A stretch of DNA of 64,000 nt from positions 372,001-436,000 of the forward strand of contig NZ_JAFFIX010000002.1 in the NCBI RefSeq assembly GCF_016916835.1. The letters run 5' to 3'. This document shows positions 55,577 to 64,000 of this stretch, in pieces (the stretch's first letter is position 1; every line of letters starts with the position of its first letter). The DNA is from Actinacidiphila bryophytorum. Lineage in GTDB: Bacteria; Actinomycetota; Actinomycetes; Streptomycetales; Streptomycetaceae. The translations under genes and the position numbers were made by a program. The notes below the pieces were generated by a model. It was not told the origin of the DNA, did not search any database, and saw only the letters and a list, made by a program, of their open reading frames with translations.

Positions 55577-55621
55577 TTGTCACACACGCGTGTTACATTG
55601 ATTATGACACGCCTGTGTCAA
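55577..55621. promoter_or_regulatory. Two TetR operators and overlapping divergent promoters
   Basis: Two related palindromes: 55578-55597 (TGTCACACACGCGTGTTACA) and 55605-55620 (TGACACGCCTGTGTCA), sharing the half-site TGTNACAC / TGACAC. On the plus strand TTGTCA (55577-55582), a 17-base spacer and GATTAT (55600-55605) form a promoter for the small membrane protein. On the minus strand TTGACA (complement of 55616-55621) with ATGTAA 17 bases on serves tetR. Both are covered by the palindromes. Confidence 0.82.
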
Positions 55622-55644
55622 AAAAACGGGGAGGTCAGGGACTC

Positions 55645-55842
55645 ATGAACCGTGCACTCCGGGCTCCGTGGTGGATGTACGTCGTCACCATCGGCGGGCT
55701 CAACGTCGCACGCCAGGTCGTCTTCCCGCCCTCGCAGGTGGGCACGGCAACCACCGTCGGCCTGTTCTTCGCGGTGCTGGCGGTCAGCTTCGCCGTCGTC
55801 GCGGGCCTGCGGGCGCTCACCGCACCGCGCGACCGCGAATGA
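55645..55842 (+). CDS. Small membrane protein controlled by the TetR repressor
   Basis: A 65-aa protein, MNRALRAPWWMYVVTIGGLN, with two hydrophobic stretches (10-28 and 36-57) and a charged C-terminus. GGGGAGG precedes the ATG by ten bases. It is the only gene under the divergent operator region, so it is the likely main target of the TetR protein. No family is recognised; TetR repressors more often control transporters. Confidence 0.8.
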   Translation: MNRALRAPWWMYVVTIGGLNVARQVVFPPSQVGTATTVGLFFAVLAVSFAVVAGLRALTAPRDRE

Positions 55843-55974
55843 CCCCGGCGGCACCGCATGCATCAGCGCCAGTGTCATACCTCACGAATGTCCGACAAGT
55901 GGAACTCGCGACTCCGCTTGCCCGTCTGACCCTCTGACCTCAGGAGGTCGGACGGAGAGGCGGGCAGGACCAGC

Positions 55975-56874
55975 ATGGGCGAGGCACGTGGCGGTGGCGG
56001 GCGCGCGGACGGCGGGCAGCCCCCGGAGAAGGCGCCTGCCGCGGGCCGCCGCGAAGGCAGGCTCGACCTGAACGTGCCGCAGGTCGCAGGCAGCGCGGTC
56101 GCCGCCGTGGTGGCGGCCAAGCTCGCCTCGAACCTCGGCGTCTACGGCACCATCGTCGGCGCGGGCGTGGTCAGCGTCCTGGGCACCTGCGGCGGCTCGA
56201 TCCTCCAGCACTTCTTCCGGCGCACCGGGCGGCAGGTGCAGGAGGTCGCGGTGCAGGCCCGCCCGGGGGTGCGCCGGATACGCGAGCAGGCCTGGCCGCG
56301 CGCCGACCGCGCCGACCGCACAGCCCCCACCCGCGCCCTCCCGGCGCAGACGGCCCCGCTCCCCGACCCGGGCATCGCCGACGGCTACGGCGACAGCTGC
56401 GGGGACGGCTACGGCGAGGCCACCTCCTACCGCGCCGGAGCCAAGCGCAACTGGAAGCGGCCCGCGGTGGCCGTCGCGCTCGCCTTCGGCCTGACCATGG
56501 CCGGCATCACCGTCTACGAGGCCGCCGCGGGCGAGAACATCAGCGGCCACGGCCACGGCACGACGATCGGCAACGCCGTCACGGGCCACGGTTCCGCCCA
56601 CTCCGGCGGCACCCCGCCCACCCCCGCGACGGCCCCCGACCCCCGCACCACCACCGACCGCCCCACCCCCTCCCACCAGCGCCCGGCGCACCCCACACCC
56701 ACCGCTGGCGACCCCACCTCCCCGCAGCACACCCAGGACCCCACGCCGCCCCCTTCTGCCACGCCCGCCCCGGGCACGGGAACGGACACCGGCGGAGAAG
56801 GCGGAGCCACGACCGGCCCCACCACGGCACCGACCCCGGACCCGGACCCGACGCAGGCACCGCAGGCCGGCTGA
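55975..56874 (+). CDS. Membrane protein with Pro/Thr-rich tail, conserved hypothetical
   Basis: A 299-aa protein. Residues 36-75 contain a hydrophobic Gly/Ala-rich segment (VAGSAVAAVVAAKLASNLGVYG) and a second near 60-80. After a basic region comes a membrane helix (VAVALAFGLTMAGITVYEAAAG) near 163-185 and a Thr/Pro/His-rich tail of 110 residues outside. The VAAKLASNLGVYGTIVGAGVVSV stretch is a pattern common in Streptomyces conserved membrane proteins. The function is unknown. Confidence 0.75.
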   Translation: MGEARGGGGRADGGQPPEKAPAAGRREGRLDLNVPQVAGSAVAAVVAAKLASNLGVYGTIVGAGVVSVLGTCGGSILQHFFRRTGRQVQEVAVQARPGVRRIREQAWPRADRADRTAPTRALPAQTAPLPDPGIADGYGDSCGDGYGEATSYRAGAKRNWKRPAVAVALAFGLTMAGITVYEAAAGENISGHGHGTTIGNAVTGHGSAHSGGTPPTPATAPDPRTTTDRPTPSHQRPAHPTPTAGDPTSPQHTQDPTPPPSATPAPGTGTDTGGEGGATTGPTTAPTPDPDPTQAPQAG

Positions 56875-56891
56875 CCCCGACCGCCGGCCCG

Positions 56892-58061
56892 TCAGGGGCG
56901 GAAGTGCAGGACGGCGTGGGTCCCCGCGGTGCGCCAGGGGGTGGGGTCTGACTCCAGGGTGGCGAGCGTCGCCGGGGTGAGGCCGACCGCGACGTCGCAC
57001 TTGAGGGTGCGCAGGGCCAGCAGCGGGCTCGGGAAGTACCCGGTGAGGGTGGCGAAGGGGGTCGTCGCGGGCCACAGGTTGTCGCCGACCAGGCGGCGGT
57101 AGTTCAGGTCGCCCTTCACGACGGTGACCGTCGCCGCGGCCAGGTCCGTACGGAGGTCGGCGGGCATGGCCGCGTAGGGGAGGGGCGCGCAGGAGAAGGG
57201 GTGCGCCGTGAGCCTCAGCCGGCCGCGGGTGAGGGCGGACCACAGGCGGGTCGCGGTCTCGGCGGCGCGGCCTGGGGCCTCGGCCATGCGGCGCAGGCAG
57301 TCGAGGACGTCGGCGGGCGTGGCGTCGGAGACGTAGTACGGGGTGGGCTTGACGTGCAGGACGGCCCGGGCGGCGCGGCCGGTGGTCAGCAGGTGGTCGA
57401 GGAGGACCAGGTCGGGGATCAGTTCACGGCCCGCGTTGTCGGCGACCAGGTACACCGTGGCGGGGGAGGCGTCGGCCAGGTGCCGCCAGAACAAGGCGCT
57501 GTCGTCGGCGACGACGTGGGTGCCGGCCGTACCCGGGTCGCCGGCGGAGATCAGGAAGCCGAGGTCGGCCCGGTTGCCCCACAGCGCGGCGCCGAGCAGC
57601 GCGTGGTCCTGCTCGGCGAGCGGCAGCCGCGCCACCTCGTCCAGCGCCGCCAACTCCCCCTCGACCGCCGATCCGTTGAGCTCGGCGCGCTTGAAGGGCG
57701 CGAAGGGGTCGACGCCTTGCCAGGCGCCGGGGCCGAAGTAGCCGACGGCTTCGAGGAGTCGGCGGTAGAAGTAGCTCTCGGCCCACAGGAAGGGCACCTC
57801 GAACCACGACCGCCCGATGTGGCCGCTGCCCCAGGCGGCCCACCGGGCGCCGTCCGCCGCACCGGGCGGCAGCGGCTGGATGAGGCCGTGGGCGGTCTCC
57901 TCCTGGAGGGCGTCCAGGGCGCGCTGCTGTCCGGGCGGGTAGGGGAAGGCGTCGCGGACCTGCCGGATCAGGGCGGGGTGGCGCTCGGCGAGCACGGACC
58001 ACGCGAACGTCCCCGGTGCACCGGTGATCACCGGCGCACCGGATGCCTCGGCCTTCTCCAC
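56892..58061 (-). CDS. ARMT1/DUF89-like damage-control phosphatase family protein
   Basis: A 389-aa protein from a GTG at 58059-58061. DUF89 signatures: WGSGHIGRSWFEVPFLWAESYFYRRLLEAVGYFG near residue 75-110, the Asp-Asn motif YLVADNAGRELIPDLVLLDHLL near 215, and KGDLNYRRLVGD near 335 (KxDxN). These residues bind the metal and phosphate in damage-control phosphatases and in ARMT1. The likely activity is metal-dependent hydrolysis of abnormal sugar phosphates. Length matches the family. Confidence 0.9.
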   Translation of the reverse strand: MEKAEASGAPVITGAPGTFAWSVLAERHPALIRQVRDAFPYPPGQQRALDALQEETAHGLIQPLPPGAADGARWAAWGSGHIGRSWFEVPFLWAESYFYRRLLEAVGYFGPGAWQGVDPFAPFKRAELNGSAVEGELAALDEVARLPLAEQDHALLGAALWGNRADLGFLISAGDPGTAGTHVVADDSALFWRHLADASPATVYLVADNAGRELIPDLVLLDHLLTTGRAARAVLHVKPTPYYVSDATPADVLDCLRRMAEAPGRAAETATRLWSALTRGRLRLTAHPFSCAPLPYAAMPADLRTDLAAATVTVVKGDLNYRRLVGDNLWPATTPFATLTGYFPSPLLALRTLKCDVAVGLTPATLATLESDPTPWRTAGTHAVLHFRP

Positions 58062-58126
58062 GGACCCGATCGTACGGGCGGGGCCGCCGCGAGCCCGGAC
58101 GCCAGGCCCGGAAGTCCCCGGCAGGC

Positions 58127-58801
58127 TCAGTCCGAGAAGGGGACGGCGTCCGTCGCCGAGGTGTGCCAGTCGGTCACGATCGGCTTGTCCACGACGTAGG
58201 AACCGACCTTCACCGAGACCGGGTTCGGGTCGGTGTCGGACACGGACAGGATGAGGCTGTCCAGTTCCTTGCCGCCGTCCTGCGGGGTCGTCTTGGGGTT
58301 CACGCCCGCGTAGACGGTGACGCCCGCGCGCAGCGTGATCGGCCGGCCTGCGGACTGCTCGGCGGGGGCGGCCTCCGTGCCGTCGGACCCGAAGGCGACG
58401 ACCGGCACCTCGATGGGCAGGACGCAGGTGATGCCGGGGTTGGCCTTGGCCTTGATCAGGAAGTAGCCGCCCGCCTGGGACTCGGACGTCACGCTCCACG
58501 TGATGTCGTTCGTGCCGCAGGCCTGGCCGTAACCCGTCTTGTCCGCGGCGCCCTTGTCGGACGACGCCTTGTCCGCCGATCCCTTGTCGGACGATCCCTT
58601 GTCCGACCCGGACGTGTCCGCAGAGCCGGTCGCCGTCGCCGTCGGGGCGTCCGTCGCGGTCGGCGTGGACGACGCCGTCGCCGTCGCGGACGGCGACGTG
58701 GCCGAGGCCGCCGGCTTGTCACTGCCCCCGCACGCCGTCATCAGCAGGCCCGCGCCGAGCGCGGCGGTGACGGCAAGTGCGGTGTGCAGACGACGGTTCA
58801 T
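58127..58801 (-). CDS. DUF4232-like lipoprotein with DKGSS-type repeats
   Basis: A 224-aa lipoprotein, lipobox LLMTACGG with Cys at residue 24. A Thr/Ala/Ser linker leads to a run of SDKGSSDKGSADKASSDK-type repeats near 66-90, then a domain resembling DUF4232 (CGTNDITWSVTSESQAGGYFLI, ITCVLPIEVPVVAFG, GVTVYAGVNP) with a Cys pair. It is exported and membrane-anchored. The function is unknown. Confidence 0.85.
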   Translation of the reverse strand: MNRRLHTALAVTAALGAGLLMTACGGSDKPAASATSPSATATASSTPTATDAPTATATGSADTSGSDKGSSDKGSADKASSDKGAADKTGYGQACGTNDITWSVTSESQAGGYFLIKAKANPGITCVLPIEVPVVAFGSDGTEAAPAEQSAGRPITLRAGVTVYAGVNPKTTPQDGGKELDSLILSVSDTDPNPVSVKVGSYVVDKPIVTDWHTSATDAVPFSD

Positions 58802-58992
58802 GGCGGGGTCCCCTCCGGGTGGCGGGTGCGGGCGCCGGTCTCCCGGTGGTGCGCCGCACGGTGTCGATCATCATCACGTACGGCCCGGGCCTGCCGGTTC
58901 GTGCCGTCTCGCGGCCATGACGGTGCTGTCACCCGGCTGAGACACGGGCACAGTTGTGCGCCGGCCGCCCGGGCGGCGTGTCGGGCGGTCGG
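58802..58992. other. Short intergenic region between lipoprotein and restriction genes
   Basis: These 191 bases contain no gene, repeat or clear hairpin. They hold the lipoprotein promoter and, on the other side, the end of the restriction operon. An open plus-strand frame runs through but lacks a start site. Confidence 0.45.
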
Positions 58993-60033
58993 TCAGGCGG
59001 ACGGCGGCGCGAACTCCGCCAGGTCCGTGAACGGCACAAGTCCGTCAAGGGTGTTGAGCGTGAAGACCTTCCCCCGGGTCACCGTCAGCAGGTCCCGCAT
59101 GTCCTGCTTGCGGACGCCGAAGCCGCGGCCGTCGATGCAGGCGACCAGCTGCCAGGGCGTCCTGCCCTCCCGGGCCGCCGCGTCCCGCATCTGCCCGAGC
59201 CGCAGGATGCGGGCGACCTTGTCGCGGGCGGTGCCGTCGTCGCCGGTGATCTTCGCCTCGATGACGACGCGCGGGGATATCTCGTCGGGGACGAAGAAGT
59301 CGGGCGCCTGCTCGAACCCGGGCACCCTTTCCGCCCGCCTGGTCTTGCGGAAGGGGATGCGGGCCTGCGTCAGCAGCGCCTCGATCGCGCTCTCCATGAC
59401 GTCGCCGACGCTCTCCGAGACGGCGTCGCGGTGCCCGGCGAAGGGCCGCCCGAGGAAGCGCTCGTAGAGCAGCACGGCGTACGGGACGTGGTGCTCGGCG
59501 GCGTGGGAGATGCTCGGTACGCCCTCCCGGGTGTCGAACTTGTCGAGGCGGTTGACGGCGCCCTCCGGCACGTCCTCGACCCCGCGGCGCAGCACGTCGC
59601 AGGCGGCCTCGACCATGGCGCGGACCCGGTCGGCGACGAGCGGGGAGCAGCGCGCGAAGTAGCCGGGGTCCTTCTTGGCGGCGCCGTCGTACGTACGCGC
59701 CGCCCCGTTGGGGATCTGCACGCCGGTGCGCTCGCGGGTGAGGTCGCCCCACTCCGGCGGGGTCACGCCGATGACCGCGCGCAGGGCCAGGAAGGCGCGC
59801 GCGTCCTGGAGCATCGCCTGCCAGCAGGAGTGGGCGTCGAAGGCCGCGAAGCCGCGGGTGGACATCCGCAGCGCCTCGTAGCCGGCGCGGAAGTCCGCGT
59901 ACTCCACGAAGGAGCCGCCCCGCGGCATGTTCATGAACTGGCTGCTGAGATCCCCGAAGGTGACCGCGACGAGCGCGTCGAGGTCGGCGCCCGCCGGGAG
60001 TTGCCCGAACTGGAATGGCCGCGCCGTGTTCAC
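58993..60033 (-). CDS. Type II-like restriction endonuclease subunit
   Basis: A 346-aa protein from a GTG at 60031-60033 that overlaps the methylase stop (GTGA). The PD-(D/E)XK motif is APDFFVPDE followed by RVVIEAKI near residue 265-280 (D...ExK). VPFRKTRRAERVPGF precedes it. FDTREGVPSISHAAEHH near 195 resembles conserved family segments. It should cut DNA unmodified by the partner methylase. Coupled translation after the methylase would delay nuclease expression, a common safety order. Confidence 0.82.
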   Translation of the reverse strand: MNTARPFQFGQLPAGADLDALVAVTFGDLSSQFMNMPRGGSFVEYADFRAGYEALRMSTRGFAAFDAHSCWQAMLQDARAFLALRAVIGVTPPEWGDLTRERTGVQIPNGAARTYDGAAKKDPGYFARCSPLVADRVRAMVEAACDVLRRGVEDVPEGAVNRLDKFDTREGVPSISHAAEHHVPYAVLLYERFLGRPFAGHRDAVSESVGDVMESAIEALLTQARIPFRKTRRAERVPGFEQAPDFFVPDEISPRVVIEAKITGDDGTARDKVARILRLGQMRDAAAREGRTPWQLVACIDGRGFGVRKQDMRDLLTVTRGKVFTLNTLDGLVPFTDLAEFAPPSA

Positions 60034-62288
60034 TGTGCCCCCACTTTTCCGTCCACGACTTTTCCGTCCGCGACTCTTCTGGCCGCGACTTTTCTGGCCG
60101 CGACTTTTCTGTCCGCGATCGTCTCCACGGCCGCCCGGACGGCGGCCATGCGCGCGCCGACCGGCGCCCGCGGGTCCCACTCCCCGTTCGCGAGGGTCCG
60201 CACCGCCTCCCCCGCCACGTGCCCGGCCTCCAGGCACGCCAGGTCGCCCGCGGTGCACGCGTATCCCGCCGCCTTCATCGACGCGACGTCGCGCGCCACC
60301 GCGGCGGCCACCGACCCCCGGGGCGCGGGCAGGGACACCGCGGCGGCCGCGTACTCCCGCTTCCTGCACACGAAGACCGAGTCGAGGATCGAGGAGTTCG
60401 TCCCGGCGATGTGCAGCGAGGCGGCCATCTCGGCGGGCGCGGGCAGGACGGCGGTGCAGGTGAACCCGGCGTCCAGCATCGCGACGACGAGCGGGACGTA
60501 CGCCGCCGGGTCGTTGTGGTGGTAGGTGAAGGCGAAGGGGGCGCCGCGCTTCATCGCCGCGGACATCCGCACGAAGACCTCGCTGAGCCCGCTGGTGAAG
60601 TTCTCCAGGCCGCGCCCGAGCGTGCGGTTCCCGGTCAGCTCGTACGCGGTGCGGGTCGACGCGCGGCGGAAGGCCTCGTCGTCGTCGGCCAGGATCCTGC
60701 GCAGCCAGACGAAGCAGAAGTCCATCAGCTCCGCATACTGCACGTTGTCGAAGTAGGGCGGGTCGGTGAAGACCGCGTCGAGGCTCTCGTCGCGCAGGTC
60801 GAGGACCTGGGAGGGCGAGCAGTTCAGCCAGGCGGCGCGGTCGGCCGGGTGCGGTTCCGCCGCCACGACCGCGGCCTCGATCGACTCCCCCGGCGTCGGC
60901 ACGGTCTTCTTCGCACCGCGGGACTGCGTCGTCTCGTACGGCGCCTGCGCGTACTTCTTCGCCTTCGCGAACTTCTCCACGAAGTGGATGAAGGAACCGG
61001 ACCCGACCCGCGGAATGCCGGGGAGGTTGTTCTCGCACGCGACCAGTCCGACCGGATAGCCGTGCACCGAGAAGATGTCCTGGCATTTCAGGGCATAGGT
61101 GTCATAGCGGCAGAGCAGGTTCTGGTAGCGCAGGAAGTCGCTGAAGACGGTGGCCAGCGCATGCCGCATACGCCGGTCCTCGACCTTCCTGATGATGCCG
61201 GCCAGGATGCCGAGGCCCAGCTGCTGGCGGCTGCTGAACAGCTCCCGGTAGCGCGAGTAGCCCCAGCGGTGCAGCCGGTTCGTCTCGTCGCCCTCCGGGA
61301 TCGCGTCGTCGGGGATCGCGTCCTCCAGGGCCAGGCCGTCGAGGGCCAGGCCGGCGACCGCGTCCCCCGCGCCGCTCTCCCGCATGTCCGCGGCCTGCCG
61401 CAGCTTGCGGTGGTCGTCGGCGTCCGGGCTCTTGAACTGGCGGCCTGGTGTGCTCGCGTAGCAGTGCGGGCACTGGTACTCGATGGCGAAAAGCCGGTGC
61501 TCGGGCGGTGAGCCCAGCTCTTCCAGGTGCGCGAACTCCGTACCGCAGTCCAGGCAGGACGTTTTCCCGCGCCGCGTGTTCCCCTGCGAAAGGTCGAGCC
61601 CGCACTTTGCGCAGGCCTTCTCCTCGCCCTTGCCGAATTCCTGCAGGATGTCGCAGGCCGGGCAGGTGAAGACCTCTTTCGGGTGGCGGACCGACTCGGC
61701 CACCCGGTAACCGGGGAAAAGCGACGTCTGCTTGCCGCACCCCGGGCACGCGCACGTCTTGACCCACAGGAAGTACTTGACGTCCGCTTCCTGCGCGCAG
61801 GACGTGCAGGCCGTCTTGTACAGCTCGCCGATACGCGAGTTCAGCTCGTCGAACACCTGTCGCCCGGCAACGCGGAAGGCGTCCAGATCGATCGGGTCCA
61901 CCGCCTGCCGCACCAGCCAGTACGCCATGGGGTTGACGTCGCAGCCCACGGCGCTCGCGCCGACCCGCAGCGACTCGAAGACCGTCGTGCCGCCGCCCAT
62001 GAACGGGTCGGCGACGACCGCGTCGAAACGGTTTCCCGCCCAGTACGCCTCCCGCAGCTCCTTTTCCGCGAACTCGGAAAGGATCAGGCTGCGGAACACG
62101 CTGCCAGGGCGCCTGGCGAACCATTTGTGAATGCTGATGATCGGCCGGTACGACTGCTGGACCTGCTTCTCCCGCATGGCGAGCGCGGCCACGAAAGGCG
62201 CGTCGAAACGCCGCTCCAGGGAAAAGGCACCTTCGCCGTCCACGGGTGTGGACTCGGGGGGCAGAGCATCGGCGAAGGAGAGTTGCAT
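60030..62288 (-). CDS. DNA methyltransferase with zinc-ribbon cluster (DUF1156-like N-terminus)
   Basis: A 752-aa methylase. N-terminal SIHKWFARRPGSVFRSLIL with DPFMGGGTTVFE near residue 92 (motif I, circularly permuted order), a Cys-rich segment near 163-290 with several CxxC pairs (TSCAQ, CACPGCGKQ, CPACD, CAKCG, CLDCG, CPHCY) that could hold three zincs, then TDPPYFDNVQY near 510 (catalytic DPPY) and AFTYHHND near 600. The C-terminal 25 residues are five pentapeptide repeats of the ADGKV type, encoded by a 15-bp tandem array. It protects DNA against the overlapping endonuclease. Confidence 0.87.
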   Translation of the reverse strand: MQLSFADALPPESTPVDGEGAFSLERRFDAPFVAALAMREKQVQQSYRPIISIHKWFARRPGSVFRSLILSEFAEKELREAYWAGNRFDAVVADPFMGGGTTVFESLRVGASAVGCDVNPMAYWLVRQAVDPIDLDAFRVAGRQVFDELNSRIGELYKTACTSCAQEADVKYFLWVKTCACPGCGKQTSLFPGYRVAESVRHPKEVFTCPACDILQEFGKGEEKACAKCGLDLSQGNTRRGKTSCLDCGTEFAHLEELGSPPEHRLFAIEYQCPHCYASTPGRQFKSPDADDHRKLRQAADMRESGAGDAVAGLALDGLALEDAIPDDAIPEGDETNRLHRWGYSRYRELFSSRQQLGLGILAGIIRKVEDRRMRHALATVFSDFLRYQNLLCRYDTYALKCQDIFSVHGYPVGLVACENNLPGIPRVGSGSFIHFVEKFAKAKKYAQAPYETTQSRGAKKTVPTPGESIEAAVVAAEPHPADRAAWLNCSPSQVLDLRDESLDAVFTDPPYFDNVQYAELMDFCFVWLRRILADDDEAFRRASTRTAYELTGNRTLGRGLENFTSGLSEVFVRMSAAMKRGAPFAFTYHHNDPAAYVPLVVAMLDAGFTCTAVLPAPAEMAASLHIAGTNSSILDSVFVCRKREYAAAAVSLPAPRGSVAAAVARDVASMKAAGYACTAGDLACLEAGHVAGEAVRTLANGEWDPRAPVGARMAAVRAAVETIADRKVAARKVAARRVADGKVVDGKVGAQ
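60044..60118. repeat. Five tandem 15-bp repeats at the methylase 3' end
   Basis: Five 15-bp units of type CTTTTCTGGCCGCGA: 60044-60058, 60059-60073, 60074-60088, 60089-60103 and 60104-60118. On the minus strand they encode pentapeptides (AARKV, ADGKV and similar) at the methylase C-terminus, ten bases before the endonuclease start. Because 15 is a multiple of three, copy change alters length but not frame. Confidence 0.92.
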
Positions 62289-62367
62289 CCCCCCAGCATG
62301 TCATGCGCCGCTGACAGCGACCGTGCCGCGCGGAGGGCCGCTCGGACGGTGCGCTCGGACGGCGCGC

Positions 62368-64000
62368 TCAGACGGTGCGCTCCAGGCGGGTCGCCATCAG
62401 CTTCACGAAGCGGGCCGGGTCGGGCAGCTCGCCGCCCTCGGCCAGCAGGGCCAGGCTGTGCAGCAGCTCCGCGGACTCCGCCAGCTCCGGCGCGGCCGGG
62501 TCCGCGGTGTGGCCGCGGTTGAGGGCCGTGACCAGGGGGTGGGCCGGGTTGAGTTCGAGGATGCGCTTGGGGTGCGGGATCTCCTGGCCCATCGCCCGGT
62601 AGAGGTTCTCCAGCGCCGGGGTCACGTCGTGGGTGTCGGAGACGACGCACGCGGGCGAGACGGTCAGCCGGGAGGACAGCCGTACCTCCTTGACGTGCTC
62701 GGCGAGCTGCCCGGCCATCCACGCCAGCAGGCCCGCGTACTCCTCCTGCTGCTTCTCACGCTCGCTGCCCGCCTGCTCCTTCTCCTCCTCGGTGCCGAGG
62801 TCCACCTCGCCCTTGGCGACCGAGCGGAAGTCGCGGCCGTCGAACTGCGGGGCGGAGTCGACCCACACCTCGTCCACCGGGTCGGTCAGCAGCAGCACCT
62901 CGATGCCGCGGGCCTGGAAGGCCTCCATGTGCGGGGAGTTCTCGATCGCCTGCCGCGACTCGCCGGTCAGGTAGTAGATGTGCTCCTGGCCCTCCTTCAT
63001 CCGCTCCACGTACTGCGCCAGCGTCGTGGGCTGGTCCTTGTCGTGGGTGGTGGCGAAGGACGACACCCCGAGGATCGCGTCGCGGTTCTCGCCGTCGCCG
63101 AGCAGGCCCTCCTTGAGGACGCGGCCGAACTCCCGCCAGAAGGTGGCATATCGCTCGGGGTGTGCGGACATCATGTCCTTGACCGTGGAGAGCACCTTCT
63201 TGGCGAGCCTGCGGTGCATCAGCTGGATCTGCCGGTCCTGCTGCAGGATCTCCCGCGACACGTTCAGCGACAGGTCCTGCGCGTCCACCACGCCCTTGAC
63301 GAAGCGCAGGTAGGACGGCATCAGCGCTTCGCAGTCGTCCATGATGAAGACGCGCTTCACGTACAGCTGCACACCGCGCTTGTAGCCCTGGAGGAACAGG
63401 TCCTGCTGGGCGTGCGCCGGGATGAACAGCAACGCCTGGTATTCGAAGGTGCCTTCGGCGTGCAGCCGGACCGTCTCCAGCGGGTCGGTCCAGTCGTGGC
63501 TGATGTGCTTGTACAGCTCGTGGTACTCGGCGTCGGTGACCTCGTCGCGCGAACGCGCCCACAGCGCCTTCATCGAGTTGAGGGTCTCCGGCTCCTTCGC
63601 CGCGTCCGCGTCCGAGCCCGTCTCCGGCTCCGTCCCGCCGCCGGACGGTTCCGCCATGCGGATCGGCCAGGTGATGAAGTCCGAGTAGCGCTTGACGATC
63701 TCCCGGAGCTTCCACGGCGAGGTGTAGTCGTGCAGCCGGTCCTCGGCGTCCTCCGGCTTGAGCCGCAGCGTGATCGCGGTGCCCTGCGGGGCGTCGTCCA
63801 CGCTCTCCACGGTGTACGTGCCCTCGCCGCCGGACGTCCAGCGCGTACCGGTGGACTCGCCCGCACGCCGGGTCAGCAGCGTCACCTCGTCGGCCACCAT
63901 GAAGCTGGAGTAGAAGCCGACGCCGAACTGGCCGATCAGGCCCTGCTCCGGCGCCGCCCCCGCGGCCTCGCCCGACTCCTTCAGCTCGCGCAGGAAGGCC
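62368..64000 (-). CDS. htpG: Molecular chaperone HtpG (Hsp90), partial
   Basis: Partial: the start lies beyond the right edge. Upstream of residue VADEV the frame reads GLIGQFGVGFYSSF, the ATPase glycine loop of GHKL proteins. Downstream: YTSPWKLREIVKRYSDFITWPI, FKGVVDAQDLSLNVSREILQQ, the middle-domain Arg region, and a C-terminal dimerisation domain with VSDTHDVTPALENLYRAMGQ. The 500-plus visible residues match the C-terminal four fifths of HtpG (about 640). A conserved cytosolic chaperone, not part of the island. Confidence 0.95.
   Translation of the reverse strand, partial: AFLRELKESGEAAGAAPEQGLIGQFGVGFYSSFMVADEVTLLTRRAGESTGTRWTSGGEGTYTVESVDDAPQGTAITLRLKPEDAEDRLHDYTSPWKLREIVKRYSDFITWPIRMAEPSGGGTEPETGSDADAAKEPETLNSMKALWARSRDEVTDAEYHELYKHISHDWTDPLETVRLHAEGTFEYQALLFIPAHAQQDLFLQGYKRGVQLYVKRVFIMDDCEALMPSYLRFVKGVVDAQDLSLNVSREILQQDRQIQLMHRRLAKKVLSTVKDMMSAHPERYATFWREFGRVLKEGLLGDGENRDAILGVSSFATTHDKDQPTTLAQYVERMKEGQEHIYYLTGESRQAIENSPHMEAFQARGIEVLLLTDPVDEVWVDSAPQFDGRDFRSVAKGEVDLGTEEEKEQAGSEREKQQEEYAGLLAWMAGQLAEHVKEVRLSSRLTVSPACVVSDTHDVTPALENLYRAMGQEIPHPKRILELNPAHPLVTALNRGHTADPAAPELAESAELLHSLALLAEGGELPDPARFVKLMATRLERTV

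Overview
The window is Streptomyces-type chromosomal DNA. It is uniformly GC-rich with strong third-position GC, uses many GTG starts and GTGA/ATGA overlaps, and carries a complete aromatic-carotenoid (isorenieratene-type) crt cluster, an LAETG sortase substrate and several typical actinobacterial conserved hypotheticals. No species name can be assigned from the sequence alone.

Left part (1-27.2 kb): an accessory, defence-rich island. From the left edge it holds a type I methylase (hsdM, cut by the window) with an upstream HTH / degenerate-methylase / specificity-like protein; a divergent two-gene cassette of an unrecognised 510-aa protein and a 902-aa phospholipase-D nuclease; a giant DUF4011-helicase-Vsr protein; a type ISP restriction-modification enzyme; a GIY-YIG protein; a membrane/PH-like protein; an Rhs remnant with a small orphan gene; a decayed helicase-PLD-DUF5710 gene split by a complete IS5-family element; a beta-family protein; and a VapBC-like toxin-antitoxin pair. 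The island ends at a 3' fragment of tRNA-Pro (from the anticodon loop to the 3' end) at 27131-27178, which I read as an attachment-site scar. Three copies of a roughly 70-120 bp intergenic repeat sit at 7.05, 19.4 and 27.0 kb, between gene blocks and beside the tRNA scar, which suggests stepwise accretion. No integrase gene is visible.

Middle part (27.3-39.1 kb): a maltokinase-cap-like gene, broken S1 and HIT-like gene remnants and an acetamidase, then the carotenoid cluster as two divergent operons: crtY-crtT-crtU on the minus strand and crtE-crtI-crtB-Rieske (DUF5914-like) on the plus strand. Every internal junction overlaps, so translation is probably coupled. The encoded route runs from geranylgeranyl diphosphate to phytoene, lycopene, beta-carotene and then an aromatic-ring carotenoid.

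Right part (39.1-64 kb): a SnoaL-like gene; an OmpR-type two-component system followed by a redox module (surface protein, ApbE flavin transferase, ferric-reductase-like membrane protein, NuoF/SLBB-like protein, ferredoxin); then housekeeping and conserved hypothetical genes, including a sortase substrate, lipoproteins, VOC, DUF899, DinB, an epimerase-like reductase, a macro-domain protein, a TetR regulator with two clear palindromic operators, and an ARMT1/DUF89 protein. A type II-like restriction-modification pair with tandem repeats at its junction follows, and htpG is cut by the right edge.
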